Shown here piece after piece: positions 28,650-37,192 of a stretch of 64,000 nucleotides of DNA. Made by a program: the position numbers and the translations under genes. Within the stretch, counting starts at the first letter, position 1; each line of letters starts with the position of its first letter. The notes beneath the pieces are model-generated. The model saw only the letters and a list, made by a program, of their open reading frames with translations. It was not told where the DNA came from and made no database searches. This stretch comes from Neoaquamicrobium sediminum (GTDB lineage Bacteria > Pseudomonadota > Alphaproteobacteria > Rhizobiales > Rhizobiaceae): the NCBI RefSeq assembly GCF_013240295.1, contig NZ_JABETK010000002.1:124001-188000 (forward strand), written 5' to 3'.

Positions 28650-30970
28650 CAGTCGGACACGTCGGATTTTAACAGCCTCACGGAGCAGCTCGCTCGGATC
28701 ACCGCATCTCGGCTCGCACGCTCAATATCGGCCGGCGATTGATTGGCGAGCCACACGGCATCGCTGAGATACGCGTCGTATCGTGAGCGCACCGCCGAAC
28801 GGGCTTGTTCGGAGATCACGTCACTGCCGAAATCTAAGCTCCCGTAAGCGTCGTCCCAATACTTGCCGTCCAGGAACAGCTCAGGGTGTCTGGCAAAAAG
28901 TTCTCTCAGGGATTCGGGTCCGCATAATCCCAGAAACGCCCATCCGCGATTAAGGCCTTATGATCAGGTACGCCTCGATTGGCCATTCGGCGGGCGACGG
29001 CATCGCGTTCAGCGCTCTCGAGTTCATTGAACATTGCCTCGCCCTGTCCGTCCGCGACAAGGGTGGGGATAGCGCGTGCCATGTCGCTGAGGACGGACGT
29101 CGCCAGCGTGATGATCTCCTGAGGATCGAGTCGGCTATTTAGGCAATACAGCTTACGAAAATCGGCGAGTACGCCAGCGACTGAGGGATCTTGCGCCTGC
29201 CCCTTTAGGAACTCGACCGTACGATGAGTGAGCTCGGTGAGAAGTCCGTCAAGCGGGGTCATCGTGGTAGAACGAAAGACATCATGGCTCACGTCGACCA
29301 AAAAACCGTAAGTCCTGGTTGCGACGTCATCAAGTTTTAGAACCCAAGGGAGACCGGCCGGAAGATCAGGGTCATTGCTGGCGACCCCATAGGCTTGAAT
29401 CTCATACTCGACCCTAAAAGTCGGATGCACATACTTACGGGATAGCTCGTGGATTTGCCGACGCGGCGGCGCTGGCGGCTCGGGTTGCGGCGGGGGCGGT
29501 GCGGTCGTTGTGGTGTCTTCCGGATCACCCGCAGGCGGCTCATCTACGAAGCCCGGCGGCAAGAGCGCATCGCCTCCCTCGGCCGGTTTCTCACCCAAGA
29601 CTTCTTTATCCTGCTCAAGTACGAGCTGCCACCAGCGCTCGTCTGTCAGATAGTCAGGATCATCCTCCTCGAAGAGGTTTGCCATCTGCTGGGCACGGTC
29701 GTTATCCTTCACGACCAAGACACGTGACCACAGCCCGTTTTTTTCCTTGAGGGCTAGACCGACGGAAAGTCTGGTAGAGCTTGTAAAGCGGGCTGTCGTT
29801 GCCAGCATAACCCCGTTGCTTGGCGACGATAGGCCGGAGCGGCCCGTCACCACGAACGACGCGCAACATTTCACTCCATGCGGGATCGTCCCGCTCGAAG
29901 CGGTCTTTGGTGTAACTTACGCGGCAGTGATCAATATGTATCTCGCCAACAAACCGACCGCGTCCTCGCTGATCGTCGGTGGGATATTCCACTTCAGCCG
30001 TGTCGCCGTCGCTCCATTCGAACAAATCCTTATTCGCGATCTCGATCTTGCGCCCGTTTCGGATGAAATCCAGACCGAACTCAGTGTTGTGAAGATAGCG
30101 TTGGAGGCCGATCCAACCGTGGACCCGGCGCTCAGCCTCGACCACCTCGCAGCTCGGGCTCCCCGTCGGGCAGGTTTCCTCGGCCGCCGCGAGCGTTCTC
30201 ATGCAGTGGATGCAGTAACGACGCGGCGCGAGCTTGAAGTCAATGTGCTCCACCGCCCGGGCGACGGTGCCATCTGGAAACGAAACCGTGCGATCCTCAC
30301 CCCAAACGCAGTGACGCCTCGGCGCCAAGCGCGTGCTTCCCACCATCAGGCGGATCTTGCCGGCCTCTGATTGACCGAGCAGCGAGGAGTACGCTCGCGC
30401 GACGTGCTTGCGCACCGTTTTCTGATTGTTGCCTCGCGCCAAGTATGCACGCTGATCCGGCTTCAACCGGCTTATTACAATCGTTGTCCCATGCGCGTTG
30501 TGATCCGGCTTGGCGCGTGTCTGGCGGGGGACCTTGAAGCTACGGGTCGTGCGCAGCTCATCAAGGTCGATACGCACGCCGACCTCCTCGGGATCGCCGG
30601 CGCGACTAGTCCAAACCTCGGTCACTAGGCCCAGCCGAGCCGTCGCGATGTTGAAGCCCATTCCAAAGAGGCCGAGATTCGACAATGGATCGTTGCCAGA
30701 CCAGCCAGCTCGAACGGCGTTTTCCAAAGACTCAAACGACATCCCCGGGCCATTGTCCCTGACAGTGACGCGCGCGTTCTCGTTATCGGCGGTCGGTAGC
30801 GCGACGCTAATCTCTGGCGCGTCGATGGGGTCACCAGATCGCGTCGCGTGGACGAACCCGTCGATAGAGTTGTCGATTAGCTCCGCGAGGCACCGCCATT
30901 GAGGAAGGTTGATCTCACCCAGCATCTGCAGGACGCGGGGGTCCGGCGTCAGATCGAATTCCTGGCTCAT
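28649..30970 (-). pseudogene. GHKL ATPase, MORC/MutL/Hsp90-like, two frame breaks
   Basis: About 773 residues are recovered by joining three frames. The first (start 30970) has the Bergerat fold: CLAELIDNSIDGF (N box, Glu and Asn), VRDNGPGM (G1), LGLFGMGFN (G2), then an S5-like domain. At the T7 run 29738-29744 the frame shifts to NGLWSRVLVVKDNDRAQQMA and a Pro-rich linker. Near 28915 it shifts again to SLRELFARHPELFLDGKYWDD and ends at the TGATG overlap with the nuclease-helicase. Bacterial GHKL ATPases of this kind have been described in comparative genomics as partners of restriction-modification genes and relatives of eukaryotic MORC. An ATP-driven clamp or loop-trapping role is inferred. 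Its start overlaps the Vsr stop. Confidence 0.82.
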
Positions 30971-31149
30971 TCTATCTCGTTCCCCCTTCGTAGCGGCAAC
31001 GCGCTCTGCGCGCTCTTTATCTTGCTCGCCAGAGCGTCCAAATCATCGGCACCCGTCCGGCATTCCCAAACCTCCAGGACATACCAGCCACGCGCCTCCA
31101 GCTCGCCGCGCGTTCTCAAATCCCGTTCGCGATTGCCCACTAGTTTAGG
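30967..31149 (-). pseudogene. vsr: Vsr endonuclease, C-terminal part, separated by IS66
   Basis: Reading leftward from the IS66 junction gives PKLVGNRERDLRTRGELEARGWYV and LEVWECR, the C-terminal signature of very-short-patch repair endonucleases (Asn-Arg-Arg-Asp helix, then GW-VL-WEC). It lacks the catalytic N-terminus, which lies on the other side of the IS at 33629-33958. Removing the IS and one copy of its 8-bp target duplication rejoins the two parts in frame exactly after DFWRPKL. The stop overlaps the ATPase start by ATGA. Confidence 0.88.
31142..31149. repeat. IS66 target-site duplication, left copy
   Basis: AGTTTAGG, identical to 33621-33628 and directly flanking the IS66 ends. Eight bases is the normal duplication length for IS66. 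Confidence 0.92.
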
Positions 31150-31174
31150 GTAGGCCTTCGGTGAAGGCTGCGGA

Positions 31175-32788
31175 TCAGGCGGCTTCGCGTTGATCTTCGG
31201 GAGCGCCCCAGTTCCAGGGAAGCAGTTCATGGAGACGGTTCTGGGGAATGTCGGCGATGCGCGCGAGAACGTCGGCGAGCCAGGCCTGCGGATCGATGTC
31301 GTTGAGCTTTGCCGTGCCAATGAGGCTCAGCATGAAGGCGGTGCGTTGGCCGCCGCGGTCTGAACCAGCGAAGAGCCATGATTTTCTGCCCAGGGCTATA
31401 CCTCTTAGGGCTCGCTCCGCTGCGTTGTTCGAGAGGCAGATACGGCCGTCATCGAGGAACCCGGCGAAGGCGGGCCATGCCTTGAGCATGTAATCCATAG
31501 CCTCGGCCACATCGCTGTTCTTCGACAGCTTCAACCGATTGTCGCGCATCCATTCTTCCAGATCGGCAACCAGCGGGGCGCTGTGCTCCTGCCGCAGAGC
31601 CAAACGATCCTGCGCCGATCTGCCGTTGATGGCGCGTTCGATATCGAAGATCGCGTCGATACGGCGGACCGCCTCCACTGCCAGCGGCGAGATGACGGCC
31701 TTTTTGCGGCGCTTCTTGAGCTGCGCGGCGATATCGGCCAGCTCGAAGAAATAACGGCGCGCGTGGCTCCAGCACAGGGCACGGGTGAGCGGCGCCGGCA
31801 GGCGGTCGGCATGGAACAGCGCATTATAGCCGGCATAGGCGTCAGCCTGAAGGATGCCTCTCCAGTTGCGTAGATGGCTCACGGGATGTTCGCCCCGCCG
31901 GTCGCGGGAATAATGGAAGATCGCCGCTGGTGGTGCAGGTCCGCCAAAAGGTCGATCATCCCGGACATAGGTCCAGATCCGACCCGTATCGGTCTTCGTC
32001 TTGGCCAGGACCGGCACTGTCGTATCGTCGCCATGCAGTCGTTCGGCGGCAAGGACGTGGGCTTCGATCAGCAGATAGAGCGGCATCAGCGCGGCGGCGC
32101 AGGCGCCCACCTGATCGGCCAGGGTGGAAAGGCTCAGGTCGACGCCTTCCCGGGCATAGCGATCACGCTGGCGGTTAAGCGGTTGATGCGCGCCAAACTT
32201 CTCGAACAGCAGCATGGCCAGGAAGCTGGGACCGAAGAGTCCGCGAGGCGTCACATGGAACGGCGCCGGCGGTTGGGTAATCTTCTCGCAATCGCGACAG
32301 GAGAACTTCTCACGAACGGTCTGGACCACCTTCCATTGGCGCGGCACCACCTCGAGCGTCTCGGTGATATCCTCGCCCAACTTGCACAGCCGATCCGAGC
32401 CGCAGCAGGGGCAGGCCTCGGGCGCGGCGATGACGACGCGCTCGCGCGGCAGATGCTCGGGCAAGGGCTTGCGTGCGGGCCGCTTGCGCTCGAAGGGCGC
32501 GACGTTGGTCTTCGCAGCTGCCAGCGCCGCCAGGAGCTCATCTTCGCTGGCAGCGGTCTCACACTCCTCGAAGGTCAGTTCCATCTGGTCGAGCAGATGG
32601 CGCGTGCGCTCGGAGCGCTGGCCGAAAAGGGTGCGGCGCATCTTCTCGTTCTGCAGTTCGAGAAGGGCGTTGCGGGCTTCCAGGTCGGCGTTGATCGCCT
32701 TGATGCGGGCGACTTCAGCGGCGACAGCCTCGGCAGCGGCAAGCCGCTCGCGAAGGCTGTCGATCTGTGCTTGCGCCTCGTCCCCCAT
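31175..32788 (-). CDS. tnpC: IS66 transposase TnpC (DDE)
   Basis: A 537-residue transposase. Seen: N-terminal coiled coil (residues 1-60), basic linker, CxxC-type zinc motif ACPCCGSDRL (about 129-138), then the DDE core with ERLHGDDTTVPVL, LQADAYAGYNALF and SNNAAERALRGIALGRKSWLFAGS, the Glu-containing C-terminal signature of IS66 transposases. The length is typical. It catalyses cutting and joining of the IS ends with the help of TnpA and TnpB. Confidence 0.95.
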   Translation of the reverse strand: MGDEAQAQIDSLRERLAAAEAVAAEVARIKAINADLEARNALLELQNEKMRRTLFGQRSERTRHLLDQMELTFEECETAASEDELLAALAAAKTNVAPFERKRPARKPLPEHLPRERVVIAAPEACPCCGSDRLCKLGEDITETLEVVPRQWKVVQTVREKFSCRDCEKITQPPAPFHVTPRGLFGPSFLAMLLFEKFGAHQPLNRQRDRYAREGVDLSLSTLADQVGACAAALMPLYLLIEAHVLAAERLHGDDTTVPVLAKTKTDTGRIWTYVRDDRPFGGPAPPAAIFHYSRDRRGEHPVSHLRNWRGILQADAYAGYNALFHADRLPAPLTRALCWSHARRYFFELADIAAQLKKRRKKAVISPLAVEAVRRIDAIFDIERAINGRSAQDRLALRQEHSAPLVADLEEWMRDNRLKLSKNSDVAEAMDYMLKAWPAFAGFLDDGRICLSNNAAERALRGIALGRKSWLFAGSDRGGQRTAFMLSLIGTAKLNDIDPQAWLADVLARIADIPQNRLHELLPWNWGAPEDQREAA

Positions 32789-32847
32789 GCCGACGCGTAT
32801 AGCAGAAATGCGCCGGAATCCCTAGCTTTTTAGGCAATCTCGACCTT

Positions 32848-33195
32848 TTATCCTGCTAATGTCGGACGCCAGGTGGCCTGCGGATTACGCCAGTCGATCG
32901 CCTCCAACATGCAGGCCATCTGCGAGGGGGAAATGGCAAGCACGCCGTCCACCGCTGAGGGCCAGATGTACTTCCCGCGCTCGAGGCGCTTGGCATAAAG
33001 CGACATGCCAACGCCGTCATGCCAGATGATCTTGCAAAGATCGCCGCGGCGTCCTCTGAAAATGTAGAGATCGCCGGCGAAGGGATCGCGTCCGAAACTC
33101 TGCTGCACCTGCAGGGCCAGGCTGCGCATGCCGCGTCGCATGTCCGTGTGCCCCGTTGCGATCCATATCCGAACGCCGGAGGGAACTGGGATCAC
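32848..33195 (-). CDS. tnpB: IS66 accessory protein TnpB
   Basis: A 115-residue IS66 Orf2-like protein: MIPVPSGVRIWIATGHTDMRRGMRSLAL, FRGRRGDLCKIIWHDGVGMSLYAKRLERG and WP...L. This conserved short protein is required for IS66 transposition, although its biochemical role is unclear. Its start overlaps the tnpA stop by four bases. Confidence 0.95.
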   Translation of the reverse strand: MIPVPSGVRIWIATGHTDMRRGMRSLALQVQQSFGRDPFAGDLYIFRGRRGDLCKIIWHDGVGMSLYAKRLERGKYIWPSAVDGVLAISPSQMACMLEAIDWRNPQATWRPTLAG

Positions 33196-33521
33196 GGCTT
33201 GACCGACCGCAGCACTGCCGACACCAGCCCGGGCGAGGCGCCAGCGGGAATGCGCACGATCGCCCGCTCAAACTCCACGATGATCGCTGCCCCAGTAGCC
33301 GGTGCCGGGTCAGGATGTACCTGCACCTCGGCAAAGCCCTGTGCTGCCTGACCCATCTGCCGCCGCCATCTGTAGATCTGGTTGGGCCGCAGATCAGCAC
33401 GGCGAGCAATCTCCGCCACGTTCGCGCCGGGGGCCGAAACCGCAGCGACCAACTCGCGCTTCTGCTGGTCGGTCCATACCCGCCGCCGCTCCGGGCCTGA
33501 AATTACCGTGATCTGACTCAT
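33192..33521 (-). CDS. tnpA: IS66 accessory protein TnpA
   Basis: A 109-residue helix-turn-helix protein of the IS66 OrfA/IS3-OrfA type: RRVWTDQQKRELVAAVSAPGANVAEIARRADLRPNQIYRWRRQM. It probably binds DNA at the IS ends. It is first in the IS66 operon, overlapping tnpB. Confidence 0.93.
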   Translation of the reverse strand: MSQITVISGPERRRVWTDQQKRELVAAVSAPGANVAEIARRADLRPNQIYRWRRQMGQAAQGFAEVQVHPDPAPATGAAIIVEFERAIVRIPAGASPGLVSAVLRSVKP

Positions 33522-33620
33522 CGCACCGTCCCTAGTACCGGTGCAAACACCAGCGCTTGCACCGGTGCCATCTCGAAATATCAGCCGATCACCGCAAGGC
33601 GGCCCTCACCGGAGCGATAC

Positions 33621-33628
33621 AGTTTAGG
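33621..33628. repeat. IS66 target-site duplication, right copy
   Basis: AGTTTAGG, identical to the copy at 31142-31149. Confidence 0.92.
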
Positions 33629-33958
33629 CCTCCAAAAGTCAAGCTTTGACTTTGGCATTCGCGCTAGCTTGCAGGCGGGATCCGGATGTTGGTGCCAAAA
33701 ACAGCCATGCACGAAAACCGCGATACGCCGTGAACGAAACACCAAATCAGGCCGGCCAGGTAAATCCTTCGCGTGAAGTCGGTAGCGTAAGCCAGCCGCA
33801 TGCATCGCGCGCCGGACCTTCAGCTCAGGTTTTGTGTCCCGCGCCTTGATAAGCGCCATTTGAGCGCTTCTGGCCTTGTCTGTTTCATTCGTCTTCCGCA
33901 CCACCAGCCTCGTCGGGCGCTGGCCCAGCTGCTTCCTCACCGACTGGAGGTTCCTCAC
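33621..33958 (-). pseudogene. vsr: Vsr endonuclease, N-terminal catalytic part, cut by IS66
   Basis: The frame contains SAQMALIKARDTKPELKVRR, LPGRPDLVFRSRRIAVFVHGCFWHQH and SKLDFWRPKL. The Asp of LPGRPD corresponds to the catalytic Asp of Escherichia coli Vsr, and HGCFWH to its metal-binding region. Vsr nicks T:G mismatches arising by deamination of 5-methylcytosine, so a copy next to a C5 methyltransferase is expected. The start is uncertain: the ATG at 33958 overlaps the Eco29kI-like gene by 74 bases, while GTG codons near its stop would give a more usual N-terminus. The gene is interrupted after DFWRPKL by IS66 and its last 60 residues are at 30967-31149. It is a true disruption unless the IS leaves. 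Confidence 0.9.
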
Positions 33959-34832
33959 TCTCTCGGCTAACTAGGTCGTCTTGGCGGAACCCTTCCAGCA
34001 TCTCTTCCAAGAGCGCCGCATGATCCAACCGCGCGGGCACACGCTGCAAGGTGCTCTGGATGCGGCCTTCAATTTCGGTGGGACTGAGTGAATCGACCAG
34101 TCGTTCATCCATTGCCCAGGCGCGGCCAGGGTGGACCACGTCCCAAGGTGAGCGCTTGTTGGCGCGTGTGGACGCCGCATCGCCGTGCTTGCTCATGCCC
34201 CAGCACGCTTTCGTCTCGGCATTCCAGATCGGCCAGAACGTGCGGATCAGATGCTTTTCAGCCACGAGTTGCGCGTTCGTCGCGCATACCAAACGCCTAC
34301 ATCGAAAATCCGCCAGTCTGATGGGTGAGAGATGTTCTGGCAGTCGATCGGTGTAGGCCTCGGCCGTACCAATGGTGCCCGCATGCTCCAGCAGGCGCGC
34401 GGTCAGCTTTGCACCCTGTTCACGGGTAGTGCTTGCATCGTCATTGGCAGGATCGGCTTTGCCGACGTAGATTGGTGTTTCCGACCCAGAGATGCCCGCA
34501 TAAAGTGGATGCTCGCCGCGATAGTAGATCGCGTACACGCCGGAGCCATACGCTGTGCGGACATCGGCGAGCGGAATCATAGGCTGAGCGAGAAGGGCGA
34601 TTGAGACCATGCGCCCGATGGCCTTTGGATCGGCCGGATCAAACGTTGCTCTCGGCATCCGAATTGGATCGGTGGCCGATCTTGCAGCTTCGAGAGCCGC
34701 CGCATGCGAGGCGAGGCCCTCTCGTATACGCCTTACCACGGCTTGTGGCGGATTCTCGCCAGCAGCAGCTAGCACCGCGCTTAACGCATCCTCGAGTGCC
34801 TTAATCGCAGCGCGATCAGGTGCGAGCGCCAT
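33885..34832 (-). CDS. Eco29kI-like GIY-YIG restriction endonuclease
   Basis: A 315-residue protein. The central SGVYAIYYRGEHPLYAGISG and PIYVGKADP is the GIY-YIG catalytic start in the expanded form found in Eco29kI-type restriction enzymes. Downstream conserved features include RLLEHAGTIG, RLVCATNAQLVAEKHLIRTFWPIWN (with the metal-binding Glu) and NKRSPWDVVHPGR. Eco29kI cuts CCGCGG; a matching specificity here is an inference from family membership. Ahead of it lies a C5 methyltransferase, as in the known system, and a CAAGG-free but AAGGATG-type ribosome site precedes the ATG. It has an acidic C-terminal tail. The reading frame is intact. Confidence 0.87.
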   Translation of the reverse strand: MALAPDRAAIKALEDALSAVLAAAGENPPQAVVRRIREGLASHAAALEAARSATDPIRMPRATFDPADPKAIGRMVSIALLAQPMIPLADVRTAYGSGVYAIYYRGEHPLYAGISGSETPIYVGKADPANDDASTTREQGAKLTARLLEHAGTIGTAEAYTDRLPEHLSPIRLADFRCRRLVCATNAQLVAEKHLIRTFWPIWNAETKACWGMSKHGDAASTRANKRSPWDVVHPGRAWAMDERLVDSLSPTEIEGRIQSTLQRVPARLDHAALLEEMLEGFRQDDLVSRESEEPPVGEEAAGPAPDEAGGAEDE

Positions 34833-34910
34833 CCTTCATCCCTCTTCGGTATGCCGACACGAGGTCTTCTGGTCGCGACTCGTTCTCCCGGCTACGGCAA
34901 GGCTCAATCC

Positions 34911-36075
34911 TTACGCCGCCTTTCTTGCTGGTACTAGCGAAGGTTGCGCTCCACCAGCCGCAAGACCCACAAGCCACTCCCCGGCGGCAGCTCCAAGCTG
35001 GGCGGGAACCGCATTGCCCAATTGGCGCATACTTTCCGTCCAAGAGCGGGGAAATTCGTATTCGTCAGGGAGCCCCACAAGGCGAGCAGCCTCCCGGGTA
35101 GTGAAATAGCGGACGGTCCCGTCGTCTCGAACCATCATGTTTTCCCCCGGGAACGCCGTGGTCTCCTGCCTTCAGTGCTTTTGCAGGCAGATCGAGGGGG
35201 CTACCCGTATGTCCAGGATAAACCCGCGCACCAGTCTGCAGAACATGGTTGCGTTTTCCATTGGGTTCGCCGAGGCCAAGCAATGTATCCCGAACGGTCA
35301 TCCAAGGCTGTGTTGATGGAGCAATCGCGAGCTTCTTCAGAGCCGCGACGCGGCGTCGATCCTGCTCAAGGACAGCCTCCTTACGTGGCTTCAAACCATG
35401 ACGCTTCCAGTATTCGCCTGTTACGAATTGATCCCACAGCAACCGATCTCGAGAATGCGTCGGAACCATCAACGTCGGCGCAACACCGACGCTCATATGA
35501 ACTCCGAAGATAAGGACGCGATGGCGAATTTGCGCCGCGCCATAATCAGCGGCGTTCACCAGTTGCCAAACAACGCGATATTCGCGCTTCGATCGCGAGG
35601 CGTTCAACCTCGTTAGATGCGACCCATGGCTTTCGCCGTCGCGCCGAAGCACCCTTGGGCGCTCTAGGCTCGCGATTATCCAGTTGAGGTACGGTTGGAA
35701 ACGCGGACCAGCGAGGTTGCGAACGTTCTCGAACAGGAACATCCGCGGTGAGGCCTCACGAATGGCGCGGATAGCCTCTGGCCACATATCGCGATGATCG
35801 TCCTGGCCAAGCTTTTTTCCGCCTATCCCAAATGGCTGACACGGCGGCCCACCGGAGATCAGGTCAAGAGTGGCAATTTTCTCCCAATCGATCTCACGAA
35901 CGTCCTGTAAACCCATAGGCCAGTCACGCACGTGCTCGACGCCATTCAGCTTGTTATGAAGAACCGTTTCAACCGCGTCACGATCGAACTCAGCCATATA
36001 TGCGTGTTTGAAGCCTGCCCGGGACATCCCCAGAGCAAGCCCGCCACAACCGGCGAAGAGTTCAGCGCTTAACAT
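34911..36075 (-). pseudogene. DNA (cytosine-5) methyltransferase, M.Eco29kI-like, one frame break
   Basis: The frame from 36075 shows the C5 methyltransferase motifs in order: LFAGCGGLALG (I, S-adenosylmethionine), SGGPPCQPFG with the catalytic Cys (IV), FLFENVRN (VI), QIRHRVLIFG (VIII). It breaks at the C5/G5 run 35144-35148, and a second frame supplies MMVRDDGTVRYFTTREAARLVGLPDEY (IX) and RQLGNAVPAQLG (X). One missing base restores GVPGGEN-MMVRDD in a single protein of about 388 residues. It should methylate the site cut by the adjacent Eco29kI-like enzyme. If the break were real the host would lack protection while the nuclease is intact, which argues for an assembly error. Its start overlaps the regulator gene by 14 bases. 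Confidence 0.88.
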
Positions 36076-36295
36076 CTCCGCCTCCTTCTAGTTCGAGCGG
36101 TAGCATCGGGCCACCAGCCGCTTCATCCAAATATCGTTCAATCGCACGCCGGATCAGCCACGCTACCTTGACCCCTTGCGCCTTCGCGAGCCTATCAAGC
36201 TCGGCCTTCTGACGCCTGGTCAATGTAGTGGTGACGCGCTCGGCATCCCGCCCATCCTTGCCCAAGCTTCCAACCTCCGCGGCGATCCGCGGCAT
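36062..36295 (-). CDS. Ribbon-helix-helix (CopG/Arc-like) regulator heading the restriction operon
   Basis: A 77-residue protein whose residues about 20-58, VTTTLTRRQKAELDRLAKAQ followed by VAWLIRRAIERYLD, form a ribbon-helix-helix fold: a beta strand then two helices. Such dimers bind short tandem operators, and small regulators of this sort control restriction-modification operons. It is the first gene of the leftward operon, overlapping the methyltransferase start. No clear Shine-Dalgarno sequence is seen; the ATG (36293-36295) lies within a threefold CCGCGG repeat. A leaderless transcript is possible. It is divergent from the LexA-box imuA promoter. Confidence 0.75.
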   Translation of the reverse strand: MPRIAAEVGSLGKDGRDAERVTTTLTRRQKAELDRLAKAQGVKVAWLIRRAIERYLDEAAGGPMLPLELEGGGDVKR

Positions 36296-36305
36296 TCCGC
36301 GGCAA
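36276..36305. promoter_or_regulatory. Three CCGCGG sites at exact 10-bp spacing over the restriction-operon start
   Basis: CCGCGG occurs at 36277-36282, 36287-36292 and 36297-36302, within a TCCGCGGC-type decamer repeated three times. Ten-base periodicity puts all three on one helix face, as tandem ribbon-helix-helix operators are. CCGCGG is also the Eco29kI recognition sequence, so methylation could affect regulator binding. The ATG of the regulator is in the middle repeat. Confidence 0.65.
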
Positions 36306-36387
36306 CCAATCGATCTTGGCCGAGAGTCCTTAAAAATTCAACTGGCATTGTGCGGAGTTAAACAGCCTTGACTCTCCAGCCATCAAA

Positions 36388-36402
36388 GAACAAAACATGA
36401 AC
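36388..36402. promoter_or_regulatory. LexA box upstream of imuA
   Basis: GAAC-AAAACAT-GAAC matches exactly the alphaproteobacterial LexA motif GAAC-N7-GAAC. It lies about 38 bases before the imuA start and 14 bases after a TTGACT (36368-36373) that could be a -35 box, so LexA would cover the -10 region. It implies SOS induction of the mutasome cassette. Confidence 0.85.
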
Positions 36403-36439
36403 ACAATGCTATACCCGTCTCCGGAGGTCAAGGAAAAGA

Positions 36440-37192
36440 GTGCGGCCCGAGCCCGCCATAGAGTCTTTGCGCGCGCAGATCGAAAAGATCGAAGGCAGAA
36501 GCCGGCGCGCCAATACGGTTCTCCCGTTTGGGATTGCCGACGTCGACTCACGACTCCCCGGTGGCGGGTTGGCGCTTGGCGCCCTGCATGAGATCGCAGG
36601 GGGCGGGAACGGCGCGGTCGATGGGGCGGCGGCGGCATTGTTCAGCGCGGGTGTCGCGGCACGGACCAAGGGCAAGATCCTGTGGTGCATCACGCGTCCA
36701 GATCTCTTCGCGCCGGCGATCGCTCAAGCTGGTCTCGCGTCCGATCGCGTAATCTATCTCGAAGCCGGCGATGACAAGACCGTGTTGGCCTGCATGGAGG
36801 AAGGGCTGCGCCATGGTGGCCTAGGGGCGGTTCTCGGTGAGGTGGCGCGGCTTTCCATGACAGCCTCGCGCCGCCTGCAGTTGGCGGCCGAGGGAAGCGG
36901 ATCGATCGGGATCGCGCTGCGGCGTTGGCGACGACAGACCGAAGCCACTGATTTCGGCCAACCCACCGCCGCGATGACACGCTGGCGCGTGTCTATGGTG
37001 CCATCGACACCTCTGCCTGTTCCGGGCGTAGGGCGTGCCCGCTGGCTAGTCGAACTGATCCGCGCACGCGCGGGCGAGAGTGCAGATTTCGAGTTGGAGG
37101 CGTGCGATGACACGGGTCGTCTCGCTCTTCCTGCCGAGTTGGTCCACCGACCGGCTCCGGCGGAAGGCTGGCGACGCGGCGCCTCCGGCTGA
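36440..37192 (+). CDS. imuA: ImuA, RecA/SulA-like component of the translesion mutasome
   Basis: A 250-residue protein starting at GTG 36440 behind an AAGGA box. It has the RecA-like layout of ImuA: VLPFGIADVDSRLPGGGLALGALHEIAG near the N-terminus, ILWCITRPDLFAPAIAQAGL and VIYLEAGDDKTVLACMEEGLRHGGLGAVLGEV, but no Walker A, as usual for the family. ImuA works with ImuB and DnaE2 in error-prone bypass of DNA damage. It is first in the cassette under the LexA box. The end overlaps imuB by 86 bases. Confidence 0.93.
   Translation: MRPEPAIESLRAQIEKIEGRSRRANTVLPFGIADVDSRLPGGGLALGALHEIAGGGNGAVDGAAAALFSAGVAARTKGKILWCITRPDLFAPAIAQAGLASDRVIYLEAGDDKTVLACMEEGLRHGGLGAVLGEVARLSMTASRRLQLAAEGSGSIGIALRRWRRQTEATDFGQPTAAMTRWRVSMVPSTPLPVPGVGRARWLVELIRARAGESADFELEACDDTGRLALPAELVHRPAPAEGWRRGASG

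Larger units (their letters stand above)
31150..33620 (-). mobile_element. IS66-family insertion sequence inside vsr
   Basis: Exactly 2,471 bp bounded by the 8-bp direct repeat AGTTTAGG. The ends are related inverted repeats beginning GTA with a shared CGGTGA block (left GTAGGCCTTCGGTGA; right, read inward, GTATCGCTCCGGTGA). It carries the usual tnpA-tnpB-tnpC set, all leftward and apparently intact. The preserved target duplication suggests a fairly recent, simple insertion. Confidence 0.96.

Noticed and set aside
29738..29744. Programmed frameshift or transcript slippage at the A7/T7 run in the GHKL ATPase gene
   Set aside because: The required shift is +1 relative to the upstream frame, not the -1 expected at such a run, seven bases is short for slippage, and many unrelated genes here show similar breaks.
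36276..36305. The 10-bp repeats as a short CRISPR-like or tandem coding repeat
   Set aside because: Only three units with no spacers; the position at the operon start fits an operator better.
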